A stretch of DNA of 43,494 nucleotides from Pseudomonadota bacterium (GCA_023424475.1 JAFADX010000312.1:1-43494), one strand, 5' to 3'; counted from the stretch's first letter, positions 8,691-16,534 are shown. The notes: generated by a model not told the origin, from the letters alone. Numbers and translations are program-made.

Positions 8691-8731
8691 CCGAGGGTGC
8701 AACTTCTTGCACCTTCGGGGCAACTTGTTGC
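8691..8731. terminator. Tandem hairpins between convergent genes (possible bidirectional terminator)
   Basis: Two adjacent stem-loops fill the gap between convergent genes. Segment 8691-8702 pairs with 8707-8718 (11 of 12 bp, 4-nt loop, core GGTGCAA/TTGCACC). Then 8720-8731 is GCAAC-TT-GTTGC. No T-run follows, so a classical intrinsic terminator is uncertain. The shared TGCAAC/GTTGCA sub-motif also suggests repeated protein-binding sites. Confidence 0.45.
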
Positions 8732-8794
8732 ACCCCAGAACAGGGAGCGAACTGGCATGGCGCGCGACGCTCGGGAGCATCGCGCCGCCACATA

Positions 8795-9223
8795 TCACCC
8801 CGCCGCCAGCAGGTCCGTGGTGCGGTCGTCCGGCGAGCCCCCGGAGTACTGCCCGAGGACCGCATCGAAGATCGGCGTGTCCGGTGCGGCCGCCGCGAAC
8901 AGCGTCATGCACGAGCGGAGCTTCATGTCGTCGGGACTGCCGAAGATCTCGTGCGCCGACCGTCCCTGCACCGCCAGTACCAGCTCCGCGCACTCGGTGA
9001 GCCGCGGCCCCAGCACCGGGTGCGCCATGTACGCGCGCGCCTCCGCCAGGGAGGAGATGCCGTAGTGCTGCGCCGTCGCGCTACGCCCAAGCGCACGCAA
9101 CTGGGGAAACACGAACCACATCCAGTGCGTGCGCTTTCGGCCCGTGCGCAACTCGCGACGGACATCATCAATCACGGCGTCCTGCGCCTGGACGAAGCGC
9201 TCGAGGTCGAAAGGGTCTGCCAT
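8795..9223 (-). CDS. DUF1810 family protein
   Basis: A 142-residue protein with the full DUF1810 pattern: 'DPFDLERFVQAQD', 'GRKRTHWMWFVFPQL', 'YGISSLAEARAYMAHPVLGP', and the late 'GSPDDMKLRSCMTLFA' and 'AAPDTPIFDAVLGQY' segments. The family is widespread in bacteria as a single small cytoplasmic domain. I know of no firmly established biochemical role. The start ATG at 9223 is preferred to a GTG one codon earlier. It lies 42 bp downstream of the methyltransferase gene on the same strand. Its presence inside a phage region makes it likely cargo. Confidence 0.85.
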   Translation of the reverse strand: MADPFDLERFVQAQDAVIDDVRRELRTGRKRTHWMWFVFPQLRALGRSATAQHYGISSLAEARAYMAHPVLGPRLTECAELVLAVQGRSAHEIFGSPDDMKLRSCMTLFAAAAPDTPIFDAVLGQYSGGSPDDRTTDLLAAG

Positions 9224-9265
9224 CACGTCGCAGATTACATGCGCGCCCGGATCGTCCGCACATCT

Positions 9266-10534
9266 TTATGCTGCGCGCACCATCCCACGGGCGCCAGCGA
9301 CGTCGTCGAACACCCGATCGTCGCCTGCCAGCACCGCTGCCTGACCGGCGAAGGCCTGCCAGCGCAGCACGGCGACGTCGACGTAGCGCGGATCGAGTTC
9401 CATCGCGGCGCAGACGCGGCCCGCGGTCTCGGCGGCGATGATGGTGCTGCCGCTGCCGCAGAAGGGCTCATAGATGGAGTCGCCGACCGCGCTGTTGTTA
9501 GTCATCGGCCGGCGCATGCACTCAACCGGCTTCTGCGTGCCGTGGACGGTGGCGGTGTCCTCGTCCCCGCCATTGGCGATTGCCCAGAGCGTCGCCTGGT
9601 CGCGCGCGCCCTGCCAATGGCCGGTCGCGCCCTTGCGCACCGCGTAGAGGCAGGGCTCGTGCTGCCAATGGTAGTCCCCCCGCCCCAGCACGAAGCGCGA
9701 CTTCGCCCAGACGATCTGGCTGCGCACCGCGAAACCGGCCACCTCGAGGCTGTCGATGACGGTGCGCGCATGCACGCCGGCGTGCCAGACATAGGCGACG
9801 TCGCCGGGGAACAGCGCCCAGGCCGCACGCCAGTCGGCACGATCGTCGTTTGCCACCTTGCCGGTGCGCATGGTGGCGGAAACGCCGGCCTCGTTGCGCC
9901 ATTCGGGATCGTAGTTCACCCCATAGGGCGGATCGGTCACCATCAGATGCGGCCGCGCCCCGTCGAGCAGCCGCGCGACGTCCGCCGCGCTGGTGCTGTC
10001 GCCGCAAAGCAGCCGGTGTGGGCCGAGCAACCAAAGGTCACCGGGGCGCGTGACCGGCGTCGTCGGCGGCTCCGGCGCCGCGGCATCGGGATCGCCGCCC
10101 GCTGTGGTCGGCGCCTCGGGCGCGGCGTCGGCGAGCAGCCGATCCAGCATCGCCCCATCGAAGCCGATCAGGCCGAGATCGAACTCCTCGGTACGCAGCG
10201 CGCGCAGTTCGGCCGCGAGTAGGGCCTCGTCCCAGGTCGAGTTGAGCGCCAACTGATTGTCTGCCAGGCGATAGGCCCGCGCCTGCGCCTCGGTCAGATG
10301 GCCGAGGCGGATGGCAGGGACCTCCTGCAGCCCGAGCGCCTTCGCGGCCAGGACCCGGCCGTGCCCGGCGATCAGCACACCGGCGTCATCCACGAGCACC
10401 GGCACGTTGAAGCCGAACTCCGCGATTGAGGCGGCGAGTTGCGCCACCTGCTCGGTCGGATGCAGCCGGGCGTTCGCCGCATAGGGCGCGAGTGCTGCGA
10501 CCGGCATGGTCTCGACGCGAATGTCAGGCTGCAT
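9266..10534 (-). CDS. ParB-like nuclease domain / DNA methyltransferase fusion (DPPY type)
   Basis: A 422-residue protein. Residues 1-95 are a ParB/Srx-like domain with the signature 'IAGHGRVLAAKALG' near 55-68. A Pro/Ala linker follows (about 138-162). The methyltransferase has the catalytic motif IV Asp-Pro-Pro-Tyr-Gly at 201-205 and the SAM-binding 'EPFCGSGST' motif I near 356-364. That order (IV before I) is beta-class, so it makes N6-methyladenine or N4-methylcytosine. 'VHGTQKPVECMRRPM' precedes motif I. The start at 10534 overlaps the upstream gene by 11 bp. No cognate endonuclease is adjacent, so it is probably an orphan phage methylase protecting phage DNA or regulating genes. Confidence 0.9.
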   Translation of the reverse strand: MQPDIRVETMPVAALAPYAANARLHPTEQVAQLAASIAEFGFNVPVLVDDAGVLIAGHGRVLAAKALGLQEVPAIRLGHLTEAQARAYRLADNQLALNSTWDEALLAAELRALRTEEFDLGLIGFDGAMLDRLLADAAPEAPTTAGGDPDAAAPEPPTTPVTRPGDLWLLGPHRLLCGDSTSAADVARLLDGARPHLMVTDPPYGVNYDPEWRNEAGVSATMRTGKVANDDRADWRAAWALFPGDVAYVWHAGVHARTVIDSLEVAGFAVRSQIVWAKSRFVLGRGDYHWQHEPCLYAVRKGATGHWQGARDQATLWAIANGGDEDTATVHGTQKPVECMRRPMTNNSAVGDSIYEPFCGSGSTIIAAETAGRVCAAMELDPRYVDVAVLRWQAFAGQAAVLAGDDRVFDDVAGARGMVRAA

Positions 10535-11999
10535 GCGCCGCGACCTCCGCGGCCCGCTCAGCGGCAATCGCGTCGTAGCCGCGTCCGTCGCCGTCGAGCG
10601 TGACGCTCAACTCGGGGAACAGCATGCGGTAGCGCGCGATGGCGAGGTCGACATAGGCCGGTGCGAGCTCGATCGCCCGCACTTTCCGCCCGGTGCGCTG
10701 CCCGGCGAGGATGGTGGTGCCGGAACCCGCGAAGGGCTCGAACACGGCGTCGCCGAGATTGGCGTAAGTCTGCAGGAGCAGTTCCGGCAGCGCCACCGGG
10801 AACACCGCCGGATGCTCCGTCTCGATGCCGCGCCCCTTGTGGCGGGTGATGCGCAGCACGCTGTCCGGGATGCGCATCTCCTGCACCGGCAGACCGACAT
10901 GGGTGTAGGCCTTCACCTCGCCGTCGGCGGCACGCAGCCCGCTGCCCTTGTTCGGCGTGCCGGCCCATTTGCAGGGGATGATCTTGTTGGGTGGCCGGGC
11001 CTCGCGATTGAAGTGGAAGACCAGCTCGAAGGCCGGCGCGAGGCGACCGTTCCAGTCACCCGGCAGACCCGGCCCCTGGTCCCAGGCGTAGAGCCCGAAG
11101 CGGCGCCAGCCCTGGGCGCGCATCCAATCGAGCCAGCCGTGCCAATAGGGCTGCCATTCCCCCTCGCGGTGAATCAGCCCGAGGTTCACCAGCACCTGGC
11201 CGTCGTGCCGCAGGGCCGCGCCGACATGCTGGAACGCCCTCTGCATCAGCGCATCCCAATCCGAGACGCCGCCGGTGGTGTAGGCACGCTGGTTGCCGTA
11301 GGGCGGGGATGAGAACAGCAGCGCCGCGCGCTCGTCACCGAGGAGGCGGGCGACCGAAGCGGCGTCGGTGCTGTCGCCGCAGAGCAGGCGGTGCTCGCCG
11401 AGCAACCACAAGTCCTCGGGGCGAGTGACCGCCTGGCGCGGCGGGTCGGGTTCGGCGTCGGCGGGATCCGGCTCCCTGTCGGTCCCCGGATCGGCGGCCG
11501 GGTTGCCAACGGCAGGCTCGGCACCGCTGGCAACCGCAGGGGTGGCAACGTTGCCAGTTTCGGTTTCCAGGCCCGCCAGCAGACGCTCGATTTCGGCGCT
11601 GTCGAAGCCGGTCAGCGCAAGGTCGATGCCGCCCATGTCGTGGAGCTTGGCGACCTCGGCGGCGAGCAGCGCCTCGTCCCAGCCAGCATTCAGCGCGATG
11701 CGGTTGTCGGCCAGCCGATAGGCGGCCTTCTGGGCGTCGGTCAGCCCCGCGCGGATGATGGTGGGGACGACCTCGAGGCCGAGGGATTGCGCGGCCAGCA
11801 GTCGTCCGTGGCCGGCGATGATCTCGCCGCGCTCGTCGACCAGCACCGGCGCGACGAAGCCGAACTCGAGGATGCTGGCCGCGATCTGCGCCACCTGCTC
11901 GGCGGAATGCGTGCGCGCATTGCCGGCATAGGGCAGCAGCGAGGCGACCGCGCGCGCCTCGACGGCGCTCGCAGCCCATGGGGCATGGAGCATCTGCAC
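10524..11999 (-). CDS. ParB-like nuclease domain / DNA methyltransferase fusion (SPPY type)
   Basis: A 491-residue paralogue of the next gene. The N-terminal ParB/Srx-like domain has 'IAGHGRLLAAQSLG' near residues 62-75. The catalytic motif here is Ser-Pro-Pro-Tyr-Gly (about 231-235), most often found in N4-cytosine methylases, and the SAM motif 'EPFAGSGTT' is near 421-429. The two fusions share layout and linker phrases ('RLLCGDST') but differ strongly in the target-recognition region, suggesting different target sites. The start is taken as GTG at 11999; ATG at 11993 is equally possible and no clear ribosome-binding site decides it. It is likely co-transcribed with the overlapping second methylase gene. 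Confidence 0.88.
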   Translation of the reverse strand: MQMLHAPWAASAVEARAVASLLPYAGNARTHSAEQVAQIAASILEFGFVAPVLVDERGEIIAGHGRLLAAQSLGLEVVPTIIRAGLTDAQKAAYRLADNRIALNAGWDEALLAAEVAKLHDMGGIDLALTGFDSAEIERLLAGLETETGNVATPAVASGAEPAVGNPAADPGTDREPDPADAEPDPPRQAVTRPEDLWLLGEHRLLCGDSTDAASVARLLGDERAALLFSSPPYGNQRAYTTGGVSDWDALMQRAFQHVGAALRHDGQVLVNLGLIHREGEWQPYWHGWLDWMRAQGWRRFGLYAWDQGPGLPGDWNGRLAPAFELVFHFNREARPPNKIIPCKWAGTPNKGSGLRAADGEVKAYTHVGLPVQEMRIPDSVLRITRHKGRGIETEHPAVFPVALPELLLQTYANLGDAVFEPFAGSGTTILAGQRTGRKVRAIELAPAYVDLAIARYRMLFPELSVTLDGDGRGYDAIAAERAAEVAAHAA

Positions 12000-12377
12000 C
12001 TACATGATGTTCGAATGAACGGCGTCGCGGCTGGCAACCTGGCCGCGCTGGCAACCTGGAAAACGGGGCTGACGCTAGGCGCCTTGCGCGCTTCCGCCCC
12101 CCGCATACAGCGTGGCCAGGAAGGAACCATCGGCTCGCGAGCCACGCTCAGGCTTTTCTCGCTGCGTGGCTCGTTCGCCACAACCGCATCGGCGCATCTG
12201 CTCGACGTTCCGCAGACCTAGCACCAGCGATTCACGGGCCGCTACCAGGTGAATTGTAACGGAGTCAACGGGACGTCATGCCATTGTCGGCGCAAATTCA
12301 ACCGGCCGGCTCCGCAATTAGCCGAATCTACCCCGGCGCGGTGAGGAGCGGCGGCTCGGCAGGTGGCCAAGCTCTGA
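12000..12377. other. Intergenic region without a convincing gene
   Basis: About 380 bp between the methylase gene and the ParA-associated gene. Short reading frames on both strands lack coding-like composition. It holds one clear inverted repeat (12138-12173, separate entry). The promoter for the two methylase genes must lie in it; I see no good -35/-10 pair. Confidence 0.6.
12138..12173. repeat. 10-bp perfect inverted repeat
   Basis: CGAGCCACGC (12138-12147) and GCGTGGCTCG (12164-12173) are exact complements separated by 16 nt containing CTTTTCTC. On the minus strand it is a possible terminator for the ParA operon or an operator for the methylase operon. No T-run follows directly on either strand. 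Confidence 0.5.
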
Positions 12378-12944
12378 CTAAGCCTTGGTCTCGTTATCTT
12401 CCGGTGGACGGCCAGGATGCCCAGCAGTCTCGTTCGCCTCGCTGAGTCTTTCAGTTCGGGGCACACCTCTTAGATCCTCGCCAGCGCCTCGGATCGCTTC
12501 CGAGATGGCTTCAAGCTCAGCTGGACCTGAGTAGTGCGACCTTGAAATCACCTTCTGCAAGCCCTTCTCGGACATACGGGCGAGAACGGGCAGCATACGT
12601 TTGAAGGCCTGAGCGCGAGTCTTAATCTCTCGTGGGTCTTGGCGGTGAGAAATTAAGAATGCCCGAACATCAGCGATCTTTGGAAATGCGCTGCCTTGGT
12701 CGAACCGCTCAGCAAGATTCAGAAGCAAACTCTTCTTTTCTTGCGAAATCGACATATCGACCACCATCTGCACAACAGAACCCTCTATTTTTTCTGTCTT
12801 CTGTCTCTCCTGCTCATTTGCTATGGCAGGCGAAGAAGCCTCAATATTTTTGAGCGCATCAGCGACCGCGTCATAGCCCCAGCCCTCCACTAGCGTTTGC
12901 AGAAGGCGCTGCAGGATCTCGGCACGAGATTTCTTTGGCGGCAT
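12378..12944 (-). CDS. Unknown 188-residue protein paired with ParA
   Basis: I do not recognise this gene. It encodes a soluble, mostly helical protein: a basic start ('PPKKSRAEILQRLLQTLVEG'), a mid-region rich in Lys/Glu ('NEQERQKTEKIEG'), and a charged disordered tail. It begins 3 bp after the stop of the ParA ATPase, a spacing that implies one transcript and a joint function. In known ParA systems the downstream gene encodes the ATPase-stimulating or DNA-binding partner, so that role is inferred; there is no ParB signature and no obvious helix-turn-helix. Base composition is visibly lower in G+C than the phage genes on either side, which fits separate acquisition. Confidence 0.7.
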   Translation of the reverse strand: MPPKKSRAEILQRLLQTLVEGWGYDAVADALKNIEASSPAIANEQERQKTEKIEGSVVQMVVDMSISQEKKSLLLNLAERFDQGSAFPKIADVRAFLISHRQDPREIKTRAQAFKRMLPVLARMSEKGLQKVISRSHYSGPAELEAISEAIRGAGEDLRGVPRTERLSEANETAGHPGRPPEDNETKA

Positions 12945-12947
12945 AGT

Positions 12948-13793
12948 TCATAACCCCAAGTGGTCAAAAAATTCTTCAGCAAATGTCCAAAACAGCGCAG
13001 CATCTCCAGAATGACTGTAATCTCCGCGCATCAACTTTGGGTAGCCGCGAGAATGATACATTTGTTTTGAAAATATATGCCATCCGTTTTTCAAACATTC
13101 CTTCTTGATAGCAGACATTGCGCGCTTCTTTTCGGGGCCACCATCGTTTCCGCCATTGTAGAAGGCATTGTTAATCACAACGCCCGCTACATCGATGGAA
13201 TGCGATTTGTTCTGCCGTCGGAAATTTTCTAACGATTCGGCCAGCAGCGGAAATCCGATTGTCGCGAAGAACTCCGGCTTCACCGGGATCAGCACGTAGT
13301 CACTCGCGTGATAGGCTGCTGTCGTGAACACCGATTCTGTTGGAGAGCAGTCAATAAGTATAACGTCTTTTTGCTTGAAGTGCTTTGCAAGAAATTTTGC
13401 TAGCACTCGAGGGTCTGGTCTAACCGCGTTCGTCAGAGCATCGGAGAAGTCGAACCTAGAAGGTATAAGTTCGAGTCGACGGGATCCAGATTCGAGTATG
13501 AGTTCGGTGACAGCCTCGGGCGTGAGGGGCTGTGCTCCTCCTCCTCCCTGTTTCGGGGGCATGTAGTCGTTGAAAACTTCAACGATCGAGCCGCCCTTGT
13601 CACGCAGAAATGTCGAGTAGCTCTGGTGCATCAATCCTTGACTCAGATTGGCCTGCGGATCCAGGTCAATCGCAAGAACGTCTTTGTTTCGAGTATTAAA
13701 GGCATACCGACTTAGAAGTGCGGTGATCGTTGACTTACCGACACCGCCTTTCAGGTTGATCACAGATATTGTGACTGGACCCGCCTTGCTCAT
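12948..13793 (-). CDS. ParA/MinD-family P-loop ATPase
   Basis: A 281-residue ParA-type ATPase that would dimerise on ATP, bind DNA non-specifically and position a cargo. Deviant Walker A 'NLKGGVGKST' lies at residues 13-22, the ParA 'AIDLDPQANLSQ' motif near 41-52, and Walker B 'VILIDCSPTES' near the middle, where the usual Pro-Pro is replaced by Cys-Ser. The ATG at 13793 is preceded by a purine-rich GGGAAAGGGAGAGGGGG. It lacks an N-terminal helix-turn-helix, as in type Ib or chromosomal Soj-like proteins. Its partner follows after 3 bp. Lower G+C than neighbours suggests a plasmid or satellite origin. Partition of a plasmid-like phage or a defence role are both possible. Confidence 0.88.
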   Translation of the reverse strand: MSKAGPVTISVINLKGGVGKSTITALLSRYAFNTRNKDVLAIDLDPQANLSQGLMHQSYSTFLRDKGGSIVEVFNDYMPPKQGGGGAQPLTPEAVTELILESGSRRLELIPSRFDFSDALTNAVRPDPRVLAKFLAKHFKQKDVILIDCSPTESVFTTAAYHASDYVLIPVKPEFFATIGFPLLAESLENFRRQNKSHSIDVAGVVINNAFYNGGNDGGPEKKRAMSAIKKECLKNGWHIFSKQMYHSRGYPKLMRGDYSHSGDAALFWTFAEEFFDHLGL

Positions 13794-14152
13794 TCCCGCC
13801 CCCTCTCCCTTTCCCCTAGTACGGCTCGGCCTCGCAGAGAGACATGCATCGGTTGTCGCTGTTCGAGGTTTGGGACGTCCGTTCGCCTCTCCGTTCCGGT
13901 GTCGGTATAGGGCGCATCGTGAACTACGAACAAGAGCAAGCAGCCCGAAGCAGCTACCCGCCCATAACTGCTTCAGCGCCTGTCTGTTAGCTCTTGCAGA
14001 GCAACGGCAGGCCGTTATGGCGGAGCCTGAGCGCTTCGGCCTTCTGTGTCTGCACAATCCACTCGGAGAGGCGCAGCGGCAGGCAGCGGGACCTGTCCAC
14101 GAGCCAATATGCAGACCTATTAGGGCCAGCCGGCGCGGCCCTCGAGGGATCC
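13794..14152. other. Intergenic region upstream of parA
   Basis: About 360 bp with no convincing gene; frames on both strands look non-coding. It contains GAAGCAG (13947-13953) and CTGCTTC (13968-13974), a 7-bp inverted repeat. The region is the natural place for the parA promoter and any centromere-like site, but I cannot identify repeated iterons. Confidence 0.5.
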
Positions 14153-14494
14153 TCAGGCGTGGACAGCAGCTCTCGCACGCTCGGCCGCATCCCGCGTCGC
14201 GACCAGCGCCGCCAAGGTGGCCTGCGCCTGCCTCACCGCCGCTGGCTCGCTGGTGTCGATGTCGGACACCTGCTCCTCCGCATCGCCGACGCCGATTGCT
14301 ATCTGCTCGCGCAGTTCGTCGATCCAGTCCTTCGCTTCCGCAGGGTCGGCGTCCGGCGCACGCAGCCATTCGGCGACAATCACTTCCACCTCGCGCGCCA
14401 TGCGGGGCGGCTGCACGCCCTTCGCCGCGAGCGCCATCAAGCGGACGATAGCGGCGTCGACCGGACGCACCCGGGGCTGCCTCCGAGCGGCCAT
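14153..14494 (-). CDS. Hypothetical acidic helical protein
   Basis: A 113-residue protein that I do not recognise. After a basic start ('MAARRQPRVRPVDAAIVRLM') it is acidic and helical ('DPAEAKDWIDELREQIAIG'), ending in an Ala/Arg-rich helix. There is no membrane segment or known motif. The start at 14494 is supported by AAGGAGATGGAGCA just upstream, and a strong sigma70-like promoter lies at 14522-14550. It is followed by a long gap before the ParA operon, so it is probably a single transcription unit, perhaps a phage regulator or accessory protein. Confidence 0.65.
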   Translation of the reverse strand: MAARRQPRVRPVDAAIVRLMALAAKGVQPPRMAREVEVIVAEWLRAPDADPAEAKDWIDELREQIAIGVGDAEEQVSDIDTSEPAAVRQAQATLAALVATRDAAERARAAVHA

Positions 14495-14521
14495 TGCTCC
14501 ATCTCCTTCTGCTTCCCCCGT

Positions 14522-14550
14522 CTAATACCATGTTCTTGTATTGTTCTCAA
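14522..14550 (-). promoter_or_regulatory. Sigma70-like promoter for the 113-residue gene
   Basis: On the minus strand -35 TTGAGA (14550-14545) and -10 TATTAG (14527-14522) are separated by exactly 17 bp, 28 bp upstream of the ATG and followed by a good ribosome-binding site. The AT-rich spacer stands out in this high-G+C DNA. Confidence 0.6.
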
Positions 14551-14570
14551 CGAGAGCGGTATCGTGGGGT

Positions 14571-14783
14571 ATGCCCGACGGCACCCCTCCACGTCCTCCG
14601 CCACCATGGCTGAGCAGTGCCGCGCTGGCTGCCGCCCTCACAGCGCGGCGCCCGCTTGAAGCGATTCCACGCCGCGGCGATGGGAACAGTCGGGCAGTGC
14701 GCGACGCCATCCTGGCGCACCATCCCGCCCTGCCCTTGACGCTCATCGCCGAGGTGGTGGCCTACGTGCTCAGCGCGGAGTGA
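14571..14783 (+). CDS. Small hypothetical protein
   Basis: A possible 70-residue protein starting at ATG 14571, divergent from the preceding gene. It begins Pro-rich ('MPDGTPPRPPPPWLSSAALA') and ends in a hydrophobic helical stretch ('LPLTLIAEVVAYVLSAE'). Third codon positions are G/C-rich as in real genes here, and the opposite-strand frame is less protein-like. The ribosome-binding site is only GTGGGGT. Its stop is 3 bp from the convergent stop of the next gene. I assign no function, and it may not be expressed. Confidence 0.4.
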   Translation: MPDGTPPRPPPPWLSSAALAAALTARRPLEAIPRRGDGNSRAVRDAILAHHPALPLTLIAEVVAYVLSAE

Positions 14784-14785
14784 CA

Positions 14786-15775
14786 CTAGTGAAGCGCGCG
14801 ACGCCGAATTGCTGAGGCTCGCCGACCATGTGCGTCAGCTTGTCTTGCCCACTCAGGCGTTTCAAAGAAGCGCGTCATGGCGACGCCGATGCCGGCTAAG
14901 TCTTCCAGCGAGAAGGGCTGCTCCACGGGCCCAAAGCGTTCACGCATCCGCTCGTCGGGATAGCCGCGCATGATGCCGGTTCGGAGCGCGCGGAACTGCG
15001 AATCGAAGCGGCTTCGGATCTGCAGCAGGTTGTCTCGAATGACCTCTTGGTTCGGGAAGAGTTCATCGGGGCCGATGAATGTCTCGATGCCGACGGCAAG
15101 AAGGCCGCGGAACTCGCCCGTCGAAATGTCGAATGGCATGTCGAGCATCTTGAGTTCCGACGTGCCGGTGCGCGTGACTGTGCCGAAGGTCGGCCCCTGG
15201 TCGGGATGAAGCGGATTGATCTCAATGGCGCCGAGCAGCAGGCCTCCAAGGAACGGGATTGCTACTCCGGTATCAGGCTTCCAACTCAGCTGTCCCGCAG
15301 CGAACAAGACCGGCGATACGAAGGCCGTTACGGCGTCGAGTAGTGCCAGCACCTGGTCTGCCGAGAAATCACTGCGCTGATAGAGGCGCGTCAGCGTGTG
15401 GTGCGAGATTGCTGTGTGAAGGCTTGTCTCCACGACGCCGAGTTCCGTACGAGCGAGATCATACACCGTGCCAGCACACGCAAGGTATTCCTGTTCTGCT
15501 CCGTTGATCGCGCGTGGCGCCACGGTTTCAACGATGACCCGTTTGCGGGTAGGGTGGGGAACGACGGTCGACCAGCATGGGAATGGGCCGGCGGCGCGGA
15601 TACGATCCTTTAGCGACAGCGCTGTCGCAATCACATTCGTCACGACGCCAGTCTGGTAGAGTTGAAAAGTTGGACGAACAGCGGCTCCAAGCGGGCCACT
15701 CTCCAAGTCAGCGGCCTCCTTAATCTGCCTCAGGAGTTGCCTGGCGAGTCCTCGCGAGAGCTTCTCATCCTGCAT
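14786..15775 (-). CDS. Unknown 329-residue protein (prophage cargo candidate)
   Basis: I do not recognise this protein. It is intact, with an ATG at 15775 preceded by GGGAGA at good spacing. Visible features: a basic helical start ('SRGLARQLLRQIKEAADL'), a His-rich segment 'HTAISHHTLTRLYQRSDF', then a hydrophobic stretch around 'FLGGLLLGAIEINPL', and 'GTSELKMLDMPFDISTGEF'. The C-terminus is basic ('RRASAIRRRALH'). There is no signal peptide and no clear catalytic motif. Composition is somewhat less G+C-rich than the phage structural genes. A stand-alone gene of this size between phage regulators and replication genes is typical of lysogenic cargo, for example a phage-exclusion protein, but that is inference. 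Confidence 0.7.
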   Translation of the reverse strand: MQDEKLSRGLARQLLRQIKEAADLESGPLGAAVRPTFQLYQTGVVTNVIATALSLKDRIRAAGPFPCWSTVVPHPTRKRVIVETVAPRAINGAEQEYLACAGTVYDLARTELGVVETSLHTAISHHTLTRLYQRSDFSADQVLALLDAVTAFVSPVLFAAGQLSWKPDTGVAIPFLGGLLLGAIEINPLHPDQGPTFGTVTRTGTSELKMLDMPFDISTGEFRGLLAVGIETFIGPDELFPNQEVIRDNLLQIRSRFDSQFRALRTGIMRGYPDERMRERFGPVEQPFSLEDLAGIGVAMTRFFETPEWARQADAHGRRASAIRRRALH

Positions 15776-15867
15776 TTCGCATCTCCCGCCACCAGCGAAT
15801 CTCGTTGTGGAATCGATAGCGCAGCTTGCTGACCCCGTCTCCCCGGCTGGCGCTACCCGTTGCGGCA

Positions 15868-16422
15868 TTAGGCCGCCCGCTGCCGCGGGGTCAGCCCGAA
15901 GTGCATCGCCAGCGTCCCGAGTGCCGCGACGAGGATGCCCTGCGCCACCGGCCCGTGCACGGGCCGGCCCGACCAGCCCTGGCGCATCGCCCATTCGCGG
16001 ACCGAGAACTCGAGCCCGACGACGAACCACACGCAGGAGCCGGCGGGGCTGTCGTGGCCGCCCAGCGCGTCCAGCGCCTCGGCCACTCGGCGCCGTGCGT
16101 CGATCTGCCGGCTCGACATCGGGTCCGCGGTGGCGCCGGCGAGGCGGATGAGCTGCGAAGTGGCGATGCCGTCCAGCGCGGCGGACCGGAACAGCGTCCG
16201 GAAGATCTGCCCCGCCTCGTGCATCTGCGACGTGATCGTGCCGTTGGCCAGCATCATGCCGAGCGTGTCGATGACGCGGCGATGCTGGATCGGGCTGCCG
16301 GTCTCCGGATCGGTGTCGCGGACCGGTTCGGAGAAATCGCCGTGCTGCAGCCGCCATTTCGAGGGCTTCGACAGATCTTCGGCGCCCGGTGCGCTCCGCC
16401 TCTGCTTCCGCTTACCGGCCAT
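15868..16422 (-). CDS. DUF6456-like phage protein
   Basis: A 184-residue protein with a basic N-terminus ('MAGKRKQRRSAPGAEDL') and a conserved-looking core: 'RVIDTLGMMLANGTITSQMH', 'GQIFRTLFRSAALDG', and a C-terminal 'SVREWAMRQGWSGRPVHGPV' segment followed by a small helical end. This reads like the DUF6456 family found in alphaproteobacterial prophages and chromosomes, which carries a helix-turn-helix-like end and is probably a regulator. I am only moderately sure of the family name. The ATG at 16422 overlaps a short upstream frame (16412-16525). Confidence 0.65.
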   Translation of the reverse strand: MAGKRKQRRSAPGAEDLSKPSKWRLQHGDFSEPVRDTDPETGSPIQHRRVIDTLGMMLANGTITSQMHEAGQIFRTLFRSAALDGIATSQLIRLAGATADPMSSRQIDARRRVAEALDALGGHDSPAGSCVWFVVGLEFSVREWAMRQGWSGRPVHGPVAQGILVAALGTLAMHFGLTPRQRAA

Positions 16423-16525
16423 GCTTGGTCTCTCCGTTGCATCGGCCCCATCGCCGGTTGGCTTCGTTGGTGATGGCCTGGCGCAACCAGTCGTCGGTGA
16501 TCTCAGCGACTGGAAGGGCGACCAC
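16412..16525 (-). CDS. Possible 37-residue leader or remnant of a longer gene
   Basis: The frame ends 'ITDDWLRQAITNEANRRWGR' and then a short basic tail, overlapping the next gene's ATG by 11 bp. The last 30 residues look genuinely protein-like. A GTG at 16525 gives 37 residues, but the frame is open further upstream to 16702, where it opposes a better-looking forward gene. It is either a small gene or the truncated C-terminus of a lost one. No ribosome-binding site decides the start. Confidence 0.3.
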   Translation of the reverse strand: MVALPVAEITDDWLRQAITNEANRRWGRCNGETKHGR

Positions 16526-16534
16526 GCCGTGGCG

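Noticed and set aside
12242..12466. 74-codon minus-strand frame overlapping the end of the ParA-partner gene
   Set aside because: Out of frame with the partner gene, no family-like sequence and no ribosome-binding site.
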